Positions 8,040 to 17,524 of a stretch of DNA of 64,000 nucleotides are shown here, piece by piece (positions within the stretch are counted from its first letter, which is position 1; each line of letters starts with the position of its first letter). Made by a program: the position numbers and the translations under genes. This DNA is from Dehalococcoidia bacterium (GTDB lineage Bacteria > Chloroflexota > Dehalococcoidia > E44-bin15): contig DATKYK010000030.1 of assembly GCA_035528575.1 (NCBI GenBank), positions 1 to 64,000 on the forward strand. Reading direction: 5' to 3'. Below the pieces are notes generated by a model. It did not search any database, had not been told where the DNA came from, and saw only the letters and a list, made by a program, of their open reading frames with translations.

Positions 8040-11000
8040 TCATGTTTCCAGGTCGCACCTCAGGCAACGCCTGGCTTCTTGCCTGGCTACCTCCTCGGAG
8101 AAGCCTCGCTCGATCTCTTCAAAGGTAGTTTTTCTTTCCTGAGCAAGAAGCTTCGGCATCTCTAACCTGGGCTGGATTTCCCAGGATTCCTCGCCCTCTT
8201 GGCCGCCTTTTTCTCCGTTGCCCCTCTGCCTTAGATCGTACATTTCCACACGTGAGGTATCGTCCCTAAGATACTTGTCTATTGCAATGGCCACTCTCCT
8301 CCCGGCAGCGACGGCGTCTATGATGAAACCTGGCCCGAAGACAAAGTCCCCTCCAGCAAAGACACCGGGAACATTGGTCGACAGAGTATTGCTATCGACA
8401 GCTAGCCTCTCCCATCGAGTGCGCTCTAGAGCACTATCGGCGGGTAGAAACGACAGGTCAGGGGCTTGACCTATGGAAACAATAACTGTGTCTGCCTCAA
8501 CGAAGAACTCGGAACCGTAAATCGGGACAGAGCGTCGCCGTCCGCTCTCGTCCATCTCACCCAACCTCCTCCTGATACATTGAAGTCCGGTTACCCTCCA
8601 ATTATCGCTGACCATCCGGACGGGGCTAGTTAAGAAATTGACTTTAATGCCCTCAGCCACGGCTTCCTCGTAGTCGGCATCGGTGACAAGCACCTGTTCC
8701 CGTGCCATCATTTCATAGGCGTTTACTTCTTCGGCTCCAAGGCGAACAACGGTAAGGCAAACATCTAGTGCCACATTGCCAGCACCGATAACGGCCACTC
8801 TTCGTCCAATATTGATCGGCCGTCCGATCTTCACATCGCGCAGGAACTGAAGACCATAGTAGAGTCCCTCTATGCCTTCAACTTCGCCGGGTATACCTAC
8901 ACGCTGGCTTCTCTGAGCCCCAGCGGCGATAAACACTGCATCGAACCCTTCTCTCTTCAGATGATCGATGGTGTAGTTGGTATTGATCGGGGTGTTGTAT
9001 TTTATTTCCACTCCCTTTTTGGCGATATAATCGATTTCCCTCTGGATAACCTCTCCTGGCAATCGGAATGCTGGGACGGCGACGGAGAGCATCCCTCCAC
9101 CTAATGGCAGCGCCTCAAAGACTGTAACTGGATAACCTGCCTGAGCCAGAAAGTAAGCGCAACTCAGCCCGGTGGGCCCTGCTCCGACCACAGCTACTCT
9201 CTGGCTCTGGGTTTGGGGGAAGGGTTCCGGTGGGGGCAATTCACCCGCGTGGTCGAAATACCAGTCGGCGGCGAAGCGCTTGAGTGGTCTTATAGCTACT
9301 GACTCGTCGAGTTCCCCGCGGCGGCAGCGCCCCTCACAGGGATGATGGCAGATGCGGCCACAGATCGAGGGAAAGGGGTTCCGCTCCCTGATTGTTTCAA
9401 TAGCATCCAAATATTCGCCCGCGGCGATGTGAGCCACATATTTGGGTATGTTGATCCCCGCCGGACATGTATGCTGGCAGGGGGATATCATCAAAGCATC
9501 GCAGACTGCACCTGGGCATTTCTTCTCCTTTATGTGGGTCTCATACTCACCGAGGAAGTATTTGAGAGTGGTAAGCACAGGGTTGGGGCAGCTCTGGCCA
9601 AGGCCACAGAGCGAGCATTCCTGGACAACCTTGGCGATAGTGATCAAAGTGTCGATGTCTTCATCACGTCCCTTTCCCTGGGTGATCCTGGTCAGGATCT
9701 CCAGCATTTGCTTGGTCCCTAAACGGCAAGGGATACATTTCCCGCAGGACTCTGCTTGGGTGAAACTGAGGAAATATCTAGCTATTTCTACCATACAGGT
9801 GCTATTGTCCATCACCACCATTCCGCCTGAACCCATGATAGAGCCGAGTTTGGCCAGGGAATCGAACTCCACAGGGACATCCATAAACTGGGTTGGAATG
9901 CATCCACCCGAAGGGCCGCCTGTCTGTACCGCCTTAAACTGCTTACCCCGGGGGATACCGCCTCCAATATCGAAGATGATAGAGGCAATGGAGGTGCCCA
10001 TAGGCACCTCGACCAATCCGCTAATGGCAATCTTCCCGGTGAGGGCGAACACGGCTGTTCCCTCATTCTTCTCCGTGCCCAGGCTGCTGAACCAGTCAGC
10101 TCCCTTGCTTATGATCTGCGGGACATAGGCGAAGGTCTTGACATTGTTCAGCACGGTTGGTTTGCCATCCAGCCCCTTTTCCACCGAGCGAGGTGGTGTC
10201 TGTCGTGGCATACCTCGTTTGCCCTCAATAGAGCGCATCAGTGCCGTGGACTCCCCACAGACGAAGGCCCCTGCCCCTTCGCGAATCTCAATATCGAAGC
10301 TGAAGTCCGAGCCGAAAATATTCTTGCCCAGAAAGCCATGCTGTATCGCTTGGAAGATCGCTATCCTGAGCCGCTCAACCGCCAGGGGGTATTCGGCACG
10401 GACATATATGTAGCCCTTGCTGGTTCCCACAGCGTACCCGGCAATAGTTAACCCTTCGATAACTGCATGAGGATCGGCCTCAAGGATGGAACGGTCCATA
10501 AATGCACCCGGGTCACCTTCATCACCGTTACAGATGACATACTTGGGCGTGCCCACGGCTCGGCGACATCCCTCCCACTTGCGTCCGGTGGGAAACCCTG
10601 CACCACCACGGCCCCTTAGGCCGGACCTCTTGATCTCCTCGATGACCTCCTCAGGCGTCATCTTAACAAGAGCCTTCTCTAAGGCTTGGTAACCGCCATT
10701 GGCAATATAGTGATCGATTTTCTCAGGGTTTATGTGTACAATGTTTTGCAGGATAATGCGCTGCTGTTTCTTGTAGAAGTTTATGTCTGAATAGAGAGGT
10801 ACGGCTTGCCCAGTCACGGGGTCACGGTAGAAAAGACGCTCAACCGGCTTGTCATCGCGAAGATGGGAACTCACAATCTCCGCGACGTCCTCAGTTTCAA
10901 CATGGGTATATAAGATGCCGTCGGGCTCAACGAGCACATTAGGCGCCTCGGTACAGAAATCATCACAGCCGGTGAACTCCACCTCTGCGTTTGTTAGCCC

Positions 11001-11102
11001 TTGCCTCTCTACCTCGACCTTGAATGCCTCGTAGATGGTATCAGCTCCTCTGGAGATACTCCCTGTCCCTCGCCAAACGAAGACGGTGCGGTGATTCACC
11101 AT
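8040..11102 (-). CDS. NuoF-like NADH:flavin subunit fused to a GltD/NfnB-like NAD(P)H oxidoreductase
   Basis: A 1020-residue fusion. Residues 1-90 are thioredoxin-like as in NuoF/HydB, but only one Cys pair (CDDFC) of the usual 2Fe-2S set is present. About 110-525 form the 51-kDa NADH/FMN domain: GLRGRGGAGFPTGRKWE, GAGAFVCGESTALMRSIEG, and 4Fe-4S ligands in ESCGKCIPC and CSLCGLGQSC. About 540-620 hold an Fe-S region (CQHTCPAGINIP, CGRICHHPC). The rest is GltD-like: FAD motif VAVVGAGPTGLSCAYFLAQ and nucleotide motif VAVIGAGNVALD. ATG at 11100-11102 lies one base after the nuoE stop; a GTG at 11114 is an alternative. Two nucleotide-binding modules suggest electron transfer between NADH and NADPH, or bifurcation, inferred only. 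Confidence 0.85.
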   Translation of the reverse strand: MVNHRTVFVWRGTGSISRGADTIYEAFKVEVERQGLTNAEVEFTGCDDFCTEAPNVLVEPDGILYTHVETEDVAEIVSSHLRDDKPVERLFYRDPVTGQAVPLYSDINFYKKQQRIILQNIVHINPEKIDHYIANGGYQALEKALVKMTPEEVIEEIKRSGLRGRGGAGFPTGRKWEGCRRAVGTPKYVICNGDEGDPGAFMDRSILEADPHAVIEGLTIAGYAVGTSKGYIYVRAEYPLAVERLRIAIFQAIQHGFLGKNIFGSDFSFDIEIREGAGAFVCGESTALMRSIEGKRGMPRQTPPRSVEKGLDGKPTVLNNVKTFAYVPQIISKGADWFSSLGTEKNEGTAVFALTGKIAISGLVEVPMGTSIASIIFDIGGGIPRGKQFKAVQTGGPSGGCIPTQFMDVPVEFDSLAKLGSIMGSGGMVVMDNSTCMVEIARYFLSFTQAESCGKCIPCRLGTKQMLEILTRITQGKGRDEDIDTLITIAKVVQECSLCGLGQSCPNPVLTTLKYFLGEYETHIKEKKCPGAVCDALMISPCQHTCPAGINIPKYVAHIAAGEYLDAIETIRERNPFPSICGRICHHPCEGRCRRGELDESVAIRPLKRFAADWYFDHAGELPPPEPFPQTQSQRVAVVGAGPTGLSCAYFLAQAGYPVTVFEALPLGGGMLSVAVPAFRLPGEVIQREIDYIAKKGVEIKYNTPINTNYTIDHLKREGFDAVFIAAGAQRSQRVGIPGEVEGIEGLYYGLQFLRDVKIGRPINIGRRVAVIGAGNVALDVCLTVVRLGAEEVNAYEMMAREQVLVTDADYEEAVAEGIKVNFLTSPVRMVSDNWRVTGLQCIRRRLGEMDESGRRRSVPIYGSEFFVEADTVIVSIGQAPDLSFLPADSALERTRWERLAVDSNTLSTNVPGVFAGGDFVFGPGFIIDAVAAGRRVAIAIDKYLRDDTSRVEMYDLRQRGNGEKGGQEGEESWEIQPRLEMPKLLAQERKTTFEEIERGFSEEVARQEARRCLRCDLET

Positions 11103-11103
11103 G

Positions 11104-11592
11104 CTACCCCCCACCCTTCCTGTTTGCGAAGAGTTGAGCTATCTTCTTGGGATTCATGTTGCCATGGGTGTCCTTTCCAACGACTATGTTGGGTGCCAAG
11201 GCACAAACGCCGATGCAGGCAACGGTCTCCAGGGTGTATTCAAAATCGGGACTAGTCTCACCTTCTTCGAGGCCGAGATGATGCTTTACCAATTTAAGTA
11301 TGGTCTTTCCGCCACGTACATGGCATGCGGTGCCTCGGCATACCCGGACAATCTTTTTCCCGCGGGGGGTAGTGTAGAGCTGTTCATAGAAGGTGATCAC
11401 CCCCTGCACCTGTGTTGGGAAAAGGCCGGTACCTCTGGCTATGAGCTCTATTGCCTGGGGGGGAATATATCCGCATTCCTGCTGGATATCCTGAAGCAAG
11501 GGGATTAAGGGCCACCCCTGATATCGGTAGCTCTCTATGATCTCGACTATCCGTGTCATGTCGGGTTCAGGCATTTTCTGAAGATTACCCAT
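11104..11592 (-). CDS. NuoE / HymA-like 24-kDa 2Fe-2S subunit
   Basis: A 162-residue thioredoxin-fold 2Fe-2S protein of the NuoE family. The cluster ligands fit the CxxxxC ... CxxxC pattern: C85 and C90 in VCRGTACHVRGG, C126 and C130 in ACIGVC. It usually pairs with a NuoF-like subunit, whose gene follows directly. It starts 4 bases after the stop of the molybdopterin oxidoreductase gene, so all three are translated from one message and probably form one soluble complex, as in NAD(P)-linked formate dehydrogenases and bifurcating hydrogenases. Confidence 0.9.
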   Translation of the reverse strand: MGNLQKMPEPDMTRIVEIIESYRYQGWPLIPLLQDIQQECGYIPPQAIELIARGTGLFPTQVQGVITFYEQLYTTPRGKKIVRVCRGTACHVRGGKTILKLVKHHLGLEEGETSPDFEYTLETVACIGVCALAPNIVVGKDTHGNMNPKKIAQLFANRKGGG

Positions 11593-11596
11593 GATG

Positions 11597-14287
11597 TTAA
11601 ATCCTTTTCAGCCTTACGGCACATGCTTTGAGTGCTGGGGTCTTTGCCCGGGGATCAAGAACGATATCAAATAGTTGATTGACAGGTGCCCGCGGGAAGC
11701 AAACAGGCATGAAAAGAACCCCTTCAGGTAGCGCATCGGTGAGTCTGGCTACTGCCGTTACCTCACCTGCGGGCGATATAACCCTGACCTGGTCACCCTG
11801 GCTTATCCCGACCCGCTTAGCATCAGACTTGCCAAGTTCTACGAATGCCTCTGGCGAGAACTCTCTCAGGCGTGGGGACCTGGAGCTTCTGGAGCCGTTA
11901 CCGGCATGGTAGAGGATGCTCCCGGTTAGCAGGGTGAGATTATAACTGTCTTTTAATGTCTCCGTTGGCGGCTCATATTGCACCGGGGAGAAGCGGCCGA
12001 ACCCGCTGGGAAACTGGCCCTTGTACAGGCGCCTTGCTTTAAGCGGGTCACGGTCCAGCTTAGCCCGGGATATAACCTTGGGCTCTCTTTCCTCTGTGAC
12101 CTGATACAGCGGAACCAGTTCCCGCATTTCATCCATGACCTGCTGGAGTGAGGAATAAGGCATCGGATAGCCCATTTTATTGGCTAGCCTGAGGATTATT
12201 TCCCCGTCTGGTAAGCTGTCACCAAGTGGCTGGATAACCCTGCGCACCTGTTGTACCCTTCCCTCGAAATTGGTGAAGGTGCCTTCCTTTTCGGCGAAGC
12301 TAACAGCAGGTAGGACTACCTTCGCCAGTTTGGCTGTCTCGGTAAGGAACATGTCCTGAACCACTAGGATATCGAGGGATTCCAGCGATTCCCTTATCAG
12401 TGCCGGGTTGGGGAAGCTCAAGAGTGGATTCTCTCCCATGATGTACATACCCTTGAGCTTTCCCTCTCTTGCGCGGTCCATCATTTCTATAGCGGTTAGT
12501 CCGGTATCAGCAGGCAGTTCAGTTCCCCAGCGATCTGCGAACTTCTTCCTTGATTGCTTATCCTCCACCGGCTGGTAGCCGGGGAGCAGATCAGGCAAAG
12601 CACCCATGTCACACGCGCCTTGCCCGTTGCAGTCCCTTTGTAGCGCAAAAATGCCTCCACTGGGCCCGATGTTCCCGGTCAGCATGGCCAGATCAGCAAG
12701 CGCTGTTACGCTATCGGCTCCAGTTATATGCTGGGTGATCCCCTCGCCATAGATAATCGAAGCAGAGTTCGCTCCGGCGAATAGCCGTGCTGCGTTACTC
12801 ACCTCTTCACAGGGAACACCGGTGACCTCCTCCACGTACTCAGGCGTATATTTAGCTATAGCATTGCTGAGTGCCTCAAAGTTATCTGTTTTTCTGGCAA
12901 CAAACTCTTCATCTAAAAGGCCCTCATCGATAATAACCCTTGCCATACCATTTATGAGAGCTATATCTGTACCGATATGGGGTCTTAGCCAGAGTTTGGC
13001 AAACGAAGCAAGTCTTGTTTGTTGTGGGTCAACCAGTATTAACCTGGCGCCTTTATATTTGACTGCTCGTTTCAATGCATAGCTAACAATAGGGGCAGAT
13101 GAGGCAGGGTTAGCCCCGATAACCATGAGCACCTGTGATTCTTCAATGGCATCAATATGGTTTGTGGTGCCTGGAAAGCCAACGGCCGATCCCAGGCCGA
13201 TAATATTTGCTGTGCTATACATACGACTGCCGTTGTCAATGTTGTTGGTGCCCAACACACTGCGAGCCAACCGCTGTAACAGGTAATTTTCCTCGTTGGT
13301 GCACTTGGAGGAACTTAGAAAAGCTAGGCTACTGGGGCCATTATTCTGCTTTATCCGGATGAGTTCGGCGGCTACCAGTTCCAACGCATGTTCCCAGGAT
13401 ATCGCCTCAAAGTCTCCGTTTACCTTTACCAGGGGGCTGGTTAGTCTTTCGGGGCTATGCACGAAATCGTAGCCATAGCTTCCCCTGACACAGAGTGTGC
13501 CATGGTTGACCGCACTTTCCTTAGCCGGTCTCGATCTTAATATTAGGTTGTCTTTAACCTCAAGGTCGATGCTGCACCCACAGCCGCAAAGCGGACAGAT
13601 AGTTGATACTGTTTTCGACGCTGTACCGCTGTATGTCCGCTTCTTCTCCATTAGCGCGCCGGTGGGACAAATTGCAACACAGATGCCGCAGAAGGTACAC
13701 TCTGATTTTTCCAGTGAAACATCTTGCAGTGTCGCTGGCTTTGATGCAAACCCACGGTTCATGTAGTCGATAGCGCCCTCGACAACTAGTTCGTGATCCG
13801 CCCGGATGCACTTAGCGCACAGGATACATTTGCTCAGGTCTCTCTCGATGAAAGGGTTAACCTCTTCAATTACGGCTGGCTGGGGTATCTTACAGAGATC
13901 CACCAACCCGATTCCCAAATCTGAAGCGATCCTGCGTAGCTCGCAGCGGTTACCCTTATCGCACACCAGGCAGGAGTCGGGATGGCTTGCCAGTATAAGT
14001 TTGATAATAGTCTTGCGGCATTCCTCAACCTTGGGTGACTTGGTATTGATTACCATTCCCGGGTTTATGGGGGTTACGCAGGATGCCAGGAGTGCACCTG
14101 CGCGTTCGTCTTCAACCAGACAGATGCGACAGGCTCCAATCGGGGTTAGATGGGGATCGTGGCACAGTGTGGGTATTTCTACACCAGATTCTCGCGCTAG
14201 TTCCAGTAAAGTCATTCCGGGGTGGCCGCTGACCTCAACTCCATCAAGTGTAATAGTAATAGCTTCCAATAGTAGTCTCCCTGACAT
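11597..14287 (-). CDS. Formate-dehydrogenase-like molybdopterin oxidoreductase lacking the catalytic Cys/Sec
   Basis: An 896-residue protein with FdhA/NuoG layout. N-terminal 2Fe-2S domain (C42, C53, C56, C70), NuoG-type His-Cys cluster (H102, C106, C109, C115), two ferredoxin-like 4Fe-4S sites (CILCAKC at 154-160, CTFCGICVAIC at 197-207), molybdopterin 4Fe-4S site (C231, C234, C238, C266), then the Mo-bisPGD domains. Formate dehydrogenases carry Cys or Sec plus His in an AR-C/U-H motif. Here the aligned stretch reads NGSRMYSTANIIGL, with Tyr357 and Ser358 at these positions (codon 13217-13219). Family membership is clear; formate oxidation is therefore uncertain. It heads the operon with NuoE and NuoF-GltD. 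Confidence 0.85.
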   Translation of the reverse strand: MSGRLLLEAITITLDGVEVSGHPGMTLLELARESGVEIPTLCHDPHLTPIGACRICLVEDERAGALLASCVTPINPGMVINTKSPKVEECRKTIIKLILASHPDSCLVCDKGNRCELRRIASDLGIGLVDLCKIPQPAVIEEVNPFIERDLSKCILCAKCIRADHELVVEGAIDYMNRGFASKPATLQDVSLEKSECTFCGICVAICPTGALMEKKRTYSGTASKTVSTICPLCGCGCSIDLEVKDNLILRSRPAKESAVNHGTLCVRGSYGYDFVHSPERLTSPLVKVNGDFEAISWEHALELVAAELIRIKQNNGPSSLAFLSSSKCTNEENYLLQRLARSVLGTNNIDNGSRMYSTANIIGLGSAVGFPGTTNHIDAIEESQVLMVIGANPASSAPIVSYALKRAVKYKGARLILVDPQQTRLASFAKLWLRPHIGTDIALINGMARVIIDEGLLDEEFVARKTDNFEALSNAIAKYTPEYVEEVTGVPCEEVSNAARLFAGANSASIIYGEGITQHITGADSVTALADLAMLTGNIGPSGGIFALQRDCNGQGACDMGALPDLLPGYQPVEDKQSRKKFADRWGTELPADTGLTAIEMMDRAREGKLKGMYIMGENPLLSFPNPALIRESLESLDILVVQDMFLTETAKLAKVVLPAVSFAEKEGTFTNFEGRVQQVRRVIQPLGDSLPDGEIILRLANKMGYPMPYSSLQQVMDEMRELVPLYQVTEEREPKVISRAKLDRDPLKARRLYKGQFPSGFGRFSPVQYEPPTETLKDSYNLTLLTGSILYHAGNGSRSSRSPRLREFSPEAFVELGKSDAKRVGISQGDQVRVISPAGEVTAVARLTDALPEGVLFMPVCFPRAPVNQLFDIVLDPRAKTPALKACAVRLKRI

Positions 14288-14339
14288 TTAGGGGCTAGGC
14301 ATCTTATAGGTCCGACACGGTTACATGTAGCATAAGGGC

Positions 14340-15149
14340 TCAGTCCGAAGCTGGAGCAGGCCTTTGCAGACGCTTTCCCACATAATGGACAGCCCTTATA
14401 GCATTCACCAGTTGAGCGCTTGCAGCTCGCTTAGGGATGAAACCATAAGCTCCTATCTGCTCGGCGGCAAGGATATTCTCCTCGTCGTCGTATTGAGATA
14501 ACATCACAACTCTCGTTTGAGGGTATTTGTTATATATCTGCTTGGTCGCTTCTAGACCGTTCATTTCAGGCATCACTATATCCATTATCACAATGTCAGG
14601 GGAAAGATTACCTACTTTTTCCAGCGCATCTTTCCCATTCTCAGCTTGACCAATCACTTCAATGTCAGTTTGTAGCTCTAGTACAGATTTGATGCCGTCC
14701 CTGACTACCCAATGGTCATCCACTATCAGCACTTTTATGCGCTTGGTTGCCCTTTCCAGAATTGTATGGGCTCTGGAGGCTAACGCACCAGGCTCAACCG
14801 GCTTTGAAACATAGTCCTCGGCATCCATCAACGCTGCCTCGTCTCTCCTCCACCCCTTGACGAGTTGCTTTTCAGGGGGTGCATCCATGACTATAATGGG
14901 CAAATCCTTGGTCTTGGGATTCTCTCTCAACCATTGATGCAGCGAGAACGCTTCTCCACGGGGGCTCAGTGTTCCCAGAATTACCAGGTCAGGATTTAGC
15001 GTCTTGACTGCTTCCTGTGCCTCTGCTTTGCTGGAGGTGGTAACAACCTCACATGCCGCACTCGTCAGAGCGCCTTTTAAAGCTGAGGCAAAATCCGGTT
15101 CGTCATCTACGATTAGGATCTCTCTCTTCTCCACCCGCTTCTCTTCCAT
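14340..15149 (-). CDS. Double-receiver response regulator without output domain
   Basis: A 269-residue protein made of two CheY-like receivers. Receiver 1 (about 9-125) keeps the acidic pair (ILIVDDEPDF) and Lys116 (YVSKPVE), but the phospho-acceptor Asp is replaced by Gly59 (DLVILGTLSP). Receiver 2 (about 138-255) is NarL-like and intact: VLIVDDHWVVRDG, Asp190 in DIVIMDIVMP, Lys240 in FIPKRAAS. There is no HTH after it. It may act through protein contacts, perhaps competing for phosphate with the neighbouring NarL-type regulator. It lies between the redox operon and the kinase operon; a bidirectional terminator separates it from the latter. Confidence 0.8.
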   Translation of the reverse strand: MEEKRVEKREILIVDDEPDFASALKGALTSAACEVVTTSSKAEAQEAVKTLNPDLVILGTLSPRGEAFSLHQWLRENPKTKDLPIIVMDAPPEKQLVKGWRRDEAALMDAEDYVSKPVEPGALASRAHTILERATKRIKVLIVDDHWVVRDGIKSVLELQTDIEVIGQAENGKDALEKVGNLSPDIVIMDIVMPEMNGLEATKQIYNKYPQTRVVMLSQYDDEENILAAEQIGAYGFIPKRAASAQLVNAIRAVHYVGKRLQRPAPASD

Positions 15150-15285
15150 GAATCTCCTCCCGCTATTTACTATGATATATTTATTATAAATCGCCCGCGT
15201 CTATACGTGAATAGGGATTTACCCTCAGATGTGGAAGGATTGCCCCTTGAATCATGGGAAATAACCCCTCAATTGTGAAATGATA

Positions 15286-15321
15286 AAATAAGGGGCAAAC
15301 TCGGAGGTTCGCCCCTTATTT
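15286..15321. terminator. Strong hairpin terminator
   Basis: AAATAAGGGGC pairs with GCCCCTTATTT around a 14-base interior that contains a further aac/gtt pairing. Runs of A and T at both ends make it usable in either direction. It follows the regulator gene that ends at 15369. Confidence 0.75.
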
Positions 15322-15368
15322 GTATCTCTAGCGGGATGAAGGCATGAATCGTCGTGCTTGGGTGAGGT

Positions 15369-16022
15369 TCACACGGTTATGATTCCTCGCCGTAAAGCAT
15401 ACTTGACCAGCTCTATCGTATTATGAATGCCCAACTTGTTCATTAGACTGGTCTTGTGCCCCTCAACCGTTTTGGGAGTAATAGTCAACATCTCCGCTAT
15501 CTGTTGGGTCTTGTATCCTTCAACAACTAGTTTGAGTATTTCTCGCTCTCTATCGGTCAGTTGCTCATAATGATCTTTTATATCCTCCTTTAGTGCTACC
15601 CGCTGATAGTCTTCAACGAACAGCTTAGCTATAGCAGGAGATAAGTAGGATTCTCCAGCAAATATAGCCCGGATCCCGGAAATAAGCTCTGAAGACGCTG
15701 CAGTCTTGCTAATGAATCCATTAGCTCCGGCTTGGATGACTGGGAAAACGTGGTCTTTATCATCATACTGAGTGAGAATCAGGATCTTGATCTCTGAAAA
15801 TTCCTTTCGTATACGGCGTATGGCTTCCAAGCCACCCATAATGGGCATGGCCATATCCATCAGAATGACATCTGGCAGTAATTGCCGAGCCTTTTCTAGC
15901 CCTTCCCTTCCATTAGCTGCCTCGCCCACTACCTCCATATCTCCAGCCAATGCCAACAGGCTGCAAATACCATCTCTAACAATGGCGTGATCATCCACTA
16001 TCAGCACGTTTATCTTTCGCAT
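15369..16022 (-). CDS. NarL/LuxR-family response regulator
   Basis: A 217-residue regulator. The receiver has the acidic pair VLIVDDHAIVRDG, phospho-acceptor Asp56 in DVILMDMAMP and Lys in FISKTAAS. The C-terminal LuxR-type HTH (about 150-212) includes LTDREREILKLVVEGY and TPKTVEGHKTSLMNKL. Its start overlaps the end of the upstream histidine kinase gene by 32 bases, so the two are co-translated and form a cognate pair. It probably binds promoters as a dimer when phosphorylated. Targets are unknown; the redox operon nearby is a candidate by position only. Confidence 0.92.
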   Translation of the reverse strand: MRKINVLIVDDHAIVRDGICSLLALAGDMEVVGEAANGREGLEKARQLLPDVILMDMAMPIMGGLEAIRRIRKEFSEIKILILTQYDDKDHVFPVIQAGANGFISKTAASSELISGIRAIFAGESYLSPAIAKLFVEDYQRVALKEDIKDHYEQLTDREREILKLVVEGYKTQQIAEMLTITPKTVEGHKTSLMNKLGIHNTIELVKYALRRGIITV

Positions 16023-17316
16023 CAGCTTTGCTCCAATACACTGGTACTCTTACCAAGATACTAGTGCCTTTTCCTGGCTGTGACTGGATATCACAGGTAC
16101 CATCAAGGAGGTTCGCTCTCTCTTTCATGCTGAATAGTCCTCGTCCGCGACCGCTTTCGTCCACCTCAATTGGCATCGATGCATCAAACCCCTTGCCATC
16201 ATCCTCGATTTGCATTGTTAGCTCGTCTGAATTGCACCGCAGACTTATCACTACGTTCTTGGCCTGGGAGTGCAAAGCGATATTGGCGATTGACCCCTGT
16301 GCGATGCGGTAAAGCCCGAATTCAACCTCGGAAGGCATGCGTTCCTCCATACCTTCCTGCTCTACCGATACGTTGATCCCTGCCGACTGAAGGCGATTCT
16401 CGGCTATTTGGCGGATGGCGGGGCCCAGCCCGAGACTATCCAAAGCTGTTGGCCTGAGAGACTTCATTATTTTATTGATCTCCGAATTTAGCTGAAGGGA
16501 GATATTATAGGCCTGTTCAAGCTTGGCCTTGAAGGCGGCATTGCCAAAGTCGGAGGCATTAGCGATGTTTAGGAGTGCTTGCATGTTAAGTGAGAGACCG
16601 GTCAGCGACTGGCTGGTTTCGTCATGTAGTTCGCGGGCGACCCTGCCTCGCTCTGCTTCCTGTGCTATCAACATATAACGGGCAAGTTGTCGATAGTTCT
16701 CCCGTTCCTTTCTCAACTGGCTATATAGCTCAGCCTGCTCAATAGCAACACCCACCTGATCCCCAATTGTGTGTAGTAAATGCATATCATCCTGGGTGAA
16801 GTGATGCGGCAGACGACTGGCAACATTCAACACACCGAGTACAGTGTCTTTGGCGCGGAGGGGGACGCTTAGAAATGCCTTAAGACCCTCTGTGCTTATC
16901 AAAGTGAGCCAGGCAGCGCGCGGGTCGGTAGAAATGTCCTCGAGCAGCACGGCCTTTCCATTTTGGGCCACCCTGCCGGCAACACCCTCACCGACCTCGA
17001 GGCGTATCTCCTCAGCATATTTGTCGGACAGTCCACGGTGGACGCGGTAGGAGAGCGTTTGCGTTTGTTCATCTATAATGAGGATTCCTCCGATAGTACC
17101 TTGCATGATCTCAAGCACGGTATCTAGGGCGACGTTAAGGACAGCATCCAAATCCCACAACCCGCTTACTGCAGCTGAGATCCGGCTTAGGGCTAGAAGC
17201 TCGCGATAGGGCTTCTTGGTCTTGCCTTCTACGTCGTGAAGGTTAGACCCCAAGCTGGTAGGGTTAGCATATTGTGTATCTCCTTCGTTTTTCGCTTCCA
17301 TTCCTGTTACCTTCAC
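15991..17316 (-). CDS. GAF-domain sensor histidine kinase (NarX/DegS-type, cytoplasmic)
   Basis: A 441-residue kinase without membrane segments. A GAF domain spans about 45-195. The HisKA_3 dimerisation segment has the phospho-acceptor His231 in RVARELHDETSQSLTGL. The ATPase domain shows the N box (GSIANIALHS), DDGKGFD and GRGLFSMKERA. This architecture senses a soluble or bound signal inside the cell and phosphorylates a NarL-type regulator, encoded in overlap downstream. The start may be GTG at 17316 or ATG at 17301; AAGGTAACAGGA before the ATG could serve as its ribosome binding site. The tRNA-Glu insertion lies immediately upstream. Confidence 0.9.
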   Translation of the reverse strand: MKVTGMEAKNEGDTQYANPTSLGSNLHDVEGKTKKPYRELLALSRISAAVSGLWDLDAVLNVALDTVLEIMQGTIGGILIIDEQTQTLSYRVHRGLSDKYAEEIRLEVGEGVAGRVAQNGKAVLLEDISTDPRAAWLTLISTEGLKAFLSVPLRAKDTVLGVLNVASRLPHHFTQDDMHLLHTIGDQVGVAIEQAELYSQLRKERENYRQLARYMLIAQEAERGRVARELHDETSQSLTGLSLNMQALLNIANASDFGNAAFKAKLEQAYNISLQLNSEINKIMKSLRPTALDSLGLGPAIRQIAENRLQSAGINVSVEQEGMEERMPSEVEFGLYRIAQGSIANIALHSQAKNVVISLRCNSDELTMQIEDDGKGFDASMPIEVDESGRGRGLFSMKERANLLDGTCDIQSQPGKGTSILVRVPVYWSKADAKDKRADSG

Positions 17317-17524
17317 TTCTCAGAGAATTAAGCGTACATGAAGTTACATATTCTTGTCAATCGGTAGTGGGTGAGCATGCAGCGATATGCAGTAGACAAC
17401 CTCGATGATAATTTTGGTCGCTATGAGTATTTGAAAGATGTTGACATCTTGAGACGTTGTGTATTATGCTCTCTGCAGTGGGAGTCCATGTGTACGCCGG
17501 GTGGACGCTACGGGGTTGGTTGTA

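Noticed and set aside
15286-15321. Riboswitch or attenuator near the regulator genes
   Set aside because: The structure is a simple stem-loop with A/T runs; a terminator explains it. I saw no aptamer-like conservation.
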